Of a DNA stretch of 64,000 nt, positions 62,305 to 64,000 are shown in pieces (the first letter of the stretch is position 1; each line of letters starts with the position of its first letter). Below the pieces are notes generated by a model. That model was not told where the DNA came from and ran no database searches. It was given only the letters and a program-made list of their open reading frames with translations. The DNA comes from CALGLS01 sp965222105. GTDB lineage: Bacteria > Bacteroidota > Bacteroidia > Chitinophagales > Saprospiraceae. The stretch covers positions 1 to 64,000 of the forward strand of contig CBDCTQ010000048.1 of assembly GCA_965222105.1 (NCBI GenBank), written 5' to 3'. The position numbers and the translations under genes were made by a program.

Positions 62305-64000
62305 ATGAAGGAAAGTAGATTAAAAACCATTTTCTTGGGCATGCTATTGTTGGCATATTCCATAGCATTTGCCCAATCAGGCTGTGTACCCGCCACCAGC
62401 CTGACTCAACTGGACGTCAACAATGTGAAGGCAAAATTGCTGCATGGTGGTTCCTTCTGGTGGGACGGCGAAGGCACTGCTGGCTATGAAGCGCCCAAAG
62501 AAGGAGGCGTGCACACACTGTTTGCGGGAGGACTGTGGATGGGAGGGTTCGACCCGGCAGGGGAGTTGAGATTGGCTGCGCACATGTATGGTTACGGAAG
62601 CAACAACGTTGATTTTTATCCAGGCCCTCTTGATGAGAATGGTGAAATAACCCCGGATCAATGCGCCAATTACGACCGCTTTTGGGAAACCAGCAGCACC
62701 GACATCAACGCTTTTCTGGCTGATTGGTCCGACGGCATTCTCGACGATCCCCCACCGCCTTCCATCACCTCCTGGCCGGCAACCGGTAACCCATTTTTTG
62801 AGATCATTTTTGGGTTCGATCTCCCCCCGGCTGGCCACGATATGGCTCCTTTTATCGATACCAATGACGATGGGATGTACAATCCGCTGGACGGCGATTA
62901 CCCCGACATTCATCAAGCCGATCAAGCCATTTGGTGGGTTTTCAATGATGCGGGCTATGTTCACGGTGAGTCGGGAGGAATGCCGCTTCATGCAGAAGTT
63001 CAGATGTTGGCTTACGCTTATGAAACTTCGGATGAATTGAATAACGCAACTTTTTACGATGTGAAACTATTGAACCGCAGTAACATGATGCTCGATAGCA
63101 TGTACCTGGGGCTTTGGGTCGATCCCGATTTGGGATGTCACCATGACGATTACTTCGGTAGTTATCCGGAAGAGCAATTGGCATTTGTTTATAATGCAGA
63201 TGATGTAGATGGTACCCAGGACTGCGAATGTTCGGGAGGTGTTGCGACCTATTGTGAGGATATTCCAATGACAGCGATCAAAATTCTAAAGGGGGTTACC
63301 GGTCAGCGTGTGTTTGATGAAAATGGTGGTTTGATGCTTCCTTCTTTAGGTGCAGCCGCGGATACGCTGATTGACTGTGGGCTTTCCTGTTTTATGTATT
63401 TTAATGGTGGTTGGTCCGAACCGATACCAGGAACTGAAGACCCTAGCATTCCACTAGAATATTACAGATACCTTTCAGGCACCTGGAGAAACGGAGTCCC
63501 TTTGACCTCAGGGGAAGACGGATACTCTCAAAATGGTGGACTTCCTGCAAAGCACGTTTTTTACGACTCGCCCGATGATTCGCTGGGATGGTCTATGTGT
63601 GCTGAAGACTTAACTCCAGATCATCATCATATTGTTGTGAGCAGTGGCCCATTCCAAATGTCTCCCGGTTCGGTGAACGATTTGTCTTTTGCCGTACTTT
63701 TCGTTCCCGACGTACCCTATCCCTGCCCTTCCGTGACCCATCTCCAGGATGCCTGCCAGGCGGCCGAAAATGTATATGACCAAATGGTTCCAACAAAAGA
63801 AATACACAGTCCCCACCTTACGGTAAATGCCATCCCCAACCCTTTCACCGACCAAACCCAACTGTTTTTCCCTGACCTGGACGATCAGGTGGACCAGGTG
63901 CAGTTGATTTCTGCCGATGGGCGTTTGGTTCGGGAGTATCTCTCCGTTTCCGGAAACAGCCTGGCCATAGATCGGGATGGCCTGCCGCAAGGTATTTATT
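62305..64000 (+). CDS. Type IX-secreted protein, fourth copy of the tandem array, cut by the window edge
   Basis: The frame starts at ATG 62305 and is open to the last base (565 codons); about 18 codons are missing, judging by the other copies. The start equals copies two and three (MKESRLKTIFLGM). The front differs (HGGSFWWDGEGTAGYEAPKE), the middle is nearly the same as copy two (NRSNMMLDSMYLGLWVDPDL, DYFGSYPEEQLAFVYNADD), and the end begins to diverge (VQLISADGRLVREYLSVSGN, IDRDGLPQGIY). The visible part lacks only the final residues of the type A sorting domain. Further copies may lie beyond the edge. Confidence 0.88.
   Translation, partial: MKESRLKTIFLGMLLLAYSIAFAQSGCVPATSLTQLDVNNVKAKLLHGGSFWWDGEGTAGYEAPKEGGVHTLFAGGLWMGGFDPAGELRLAAHMYGYGSNNVDFYPGPLDENGEITPDQCANYDRFWETSSTDINAFLADWSDGILDDPPPPSITSWPATGNPFFEIIFGFDLPPAGHDMAPFIDTNDDGMYNPLDGDYPDIHQADQAIWWVFNDAGYVHGESGGMPLHAEVQMLAYAYETSDELNNATFYDVKLLNRSNMMLDSMYLGLWVDPDLGCHHDDYFGSYPEEQLAFVYNADDVDGTQDCECSGGVATYCEDIPMTAIKILKGVTGQRVFDENGGLMLPSLGAAADTLIDCGLSCFMYFNGGWSEPIPGTEDPSIPLEYYRYLSGTWRNGVPLTSGEDGYSQNGGLPAKHVFYDSPDDSLGWSMCAEDLTPDHHHIVVSSGPFQMSPGSVNDLSFAVLFVPDVPYPCPSVTHLQDACQAAENVYDQMVPTKEIHSPHLTVNAIPNPFTDQTQLFFPDLDDQVDQVQLISADGRLVREYLSVSGNSLAIDRDGLPQGIY

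Larger units (their letters stand above)
56806..64000 (+). repeat. Tandem array of four gene-sized repeats of about 1.83 kb
   Basis: Start codons are 1834, 1831 and 1834 bases apart. The three spacers (58561-58639, 60392-60470, 62226-62304) are each exactly 79 bases and differ at only a few positions. The last 250 or so bases of the genes and, for copies two to four, the first 130 bases are almost identical, while the middle differs. Such ends invite recombination between copies. Confidence 0.92.

Noticed and set aside
1..64000. tRNA, rRNA, CRISPR array, integrase or transposase genes
   Set aside because: None was found on reading both strands; no regularly spaced repeat-spacer pattern and no recombinase motif were seen.

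Overview
The window looks like a chromosome segment from a Bacteroidota bacterium, most likely of the Saprospiria type. The grounds are type IX secretion C-terminal domains of both type A and type B, a SusC/SusD pair, lipoproteins with short lipoboxes, the futalosine menaquinone enzyme MqnD, and several promoters with the Bacteroidota -33/-7 pattern (TTG, 18-20 bases, TAnnTTTG). No rRNA, tRNA, CRISPR array, transposase or phage gene was seen. Family names come from recognising motifs by eye; no database search was run.

Left part (1-12.8 kb): the start of a secreted protein running off the left edge, a divergent malate synthase A followed by a 57-residue membrane peptide, a PorT-like barrel protein, a DUF3179 lipoprotein with an outer-membrane protein, and a SusD/SusC pair ended by a strong terminator and preceded by a long leader. 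A 1.25 kb gene-poor stretch follows and holds a 171-base element bounded by inverted repeats.

Middle part (12.8-45.9 kb): a 1532-residue SprB-like surface protein with a type B sorting domain; CcmE with a Cys-type heme motif; a small lipoprotein; a frameshifted outer-membrane barrel with its TPR partner; ornithine aminotransferase and alanine dehydrogenase (amino-acid catabolism); MqnD; a pseudouridine synthase; a Nudix hydrolase; a rhomboid protease; RlmH; a frameshifted alpha-2-macroglobulin; an Rpn-like nuclease with an almost leaderless promoter; a DUF4856 lipoprotein with an operator-like palindrome; a methyltransferase plus a GT2/GT-C/TPR fusion; a VWA lipoprotein; a trans-sulfuration enzyme; and a His-rich lipoprotein paired with a Cys-rich membrane protein.

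Right part (46.1-64 kb): a tandem AAA+ (CbxX-type) ATPase with a duplicated N-terminal module; a CCA-adding-type enzyme; an FKBP lipoprotein; a PAS histidine kinase behind a sigma-54-type promoter; an O-methyltransferase; and a large coiled-coil protein with a basic amphipathic segment next to a 124-residue partner. The window ends in four tandem paralogous type IX-secreted proteins with 79-base spacers and a mosaic pattern of near-identical and diverged blocks. The strongest leads for something undescribed are this array, the tandem AAA+ protein and the coiled-coil pair.
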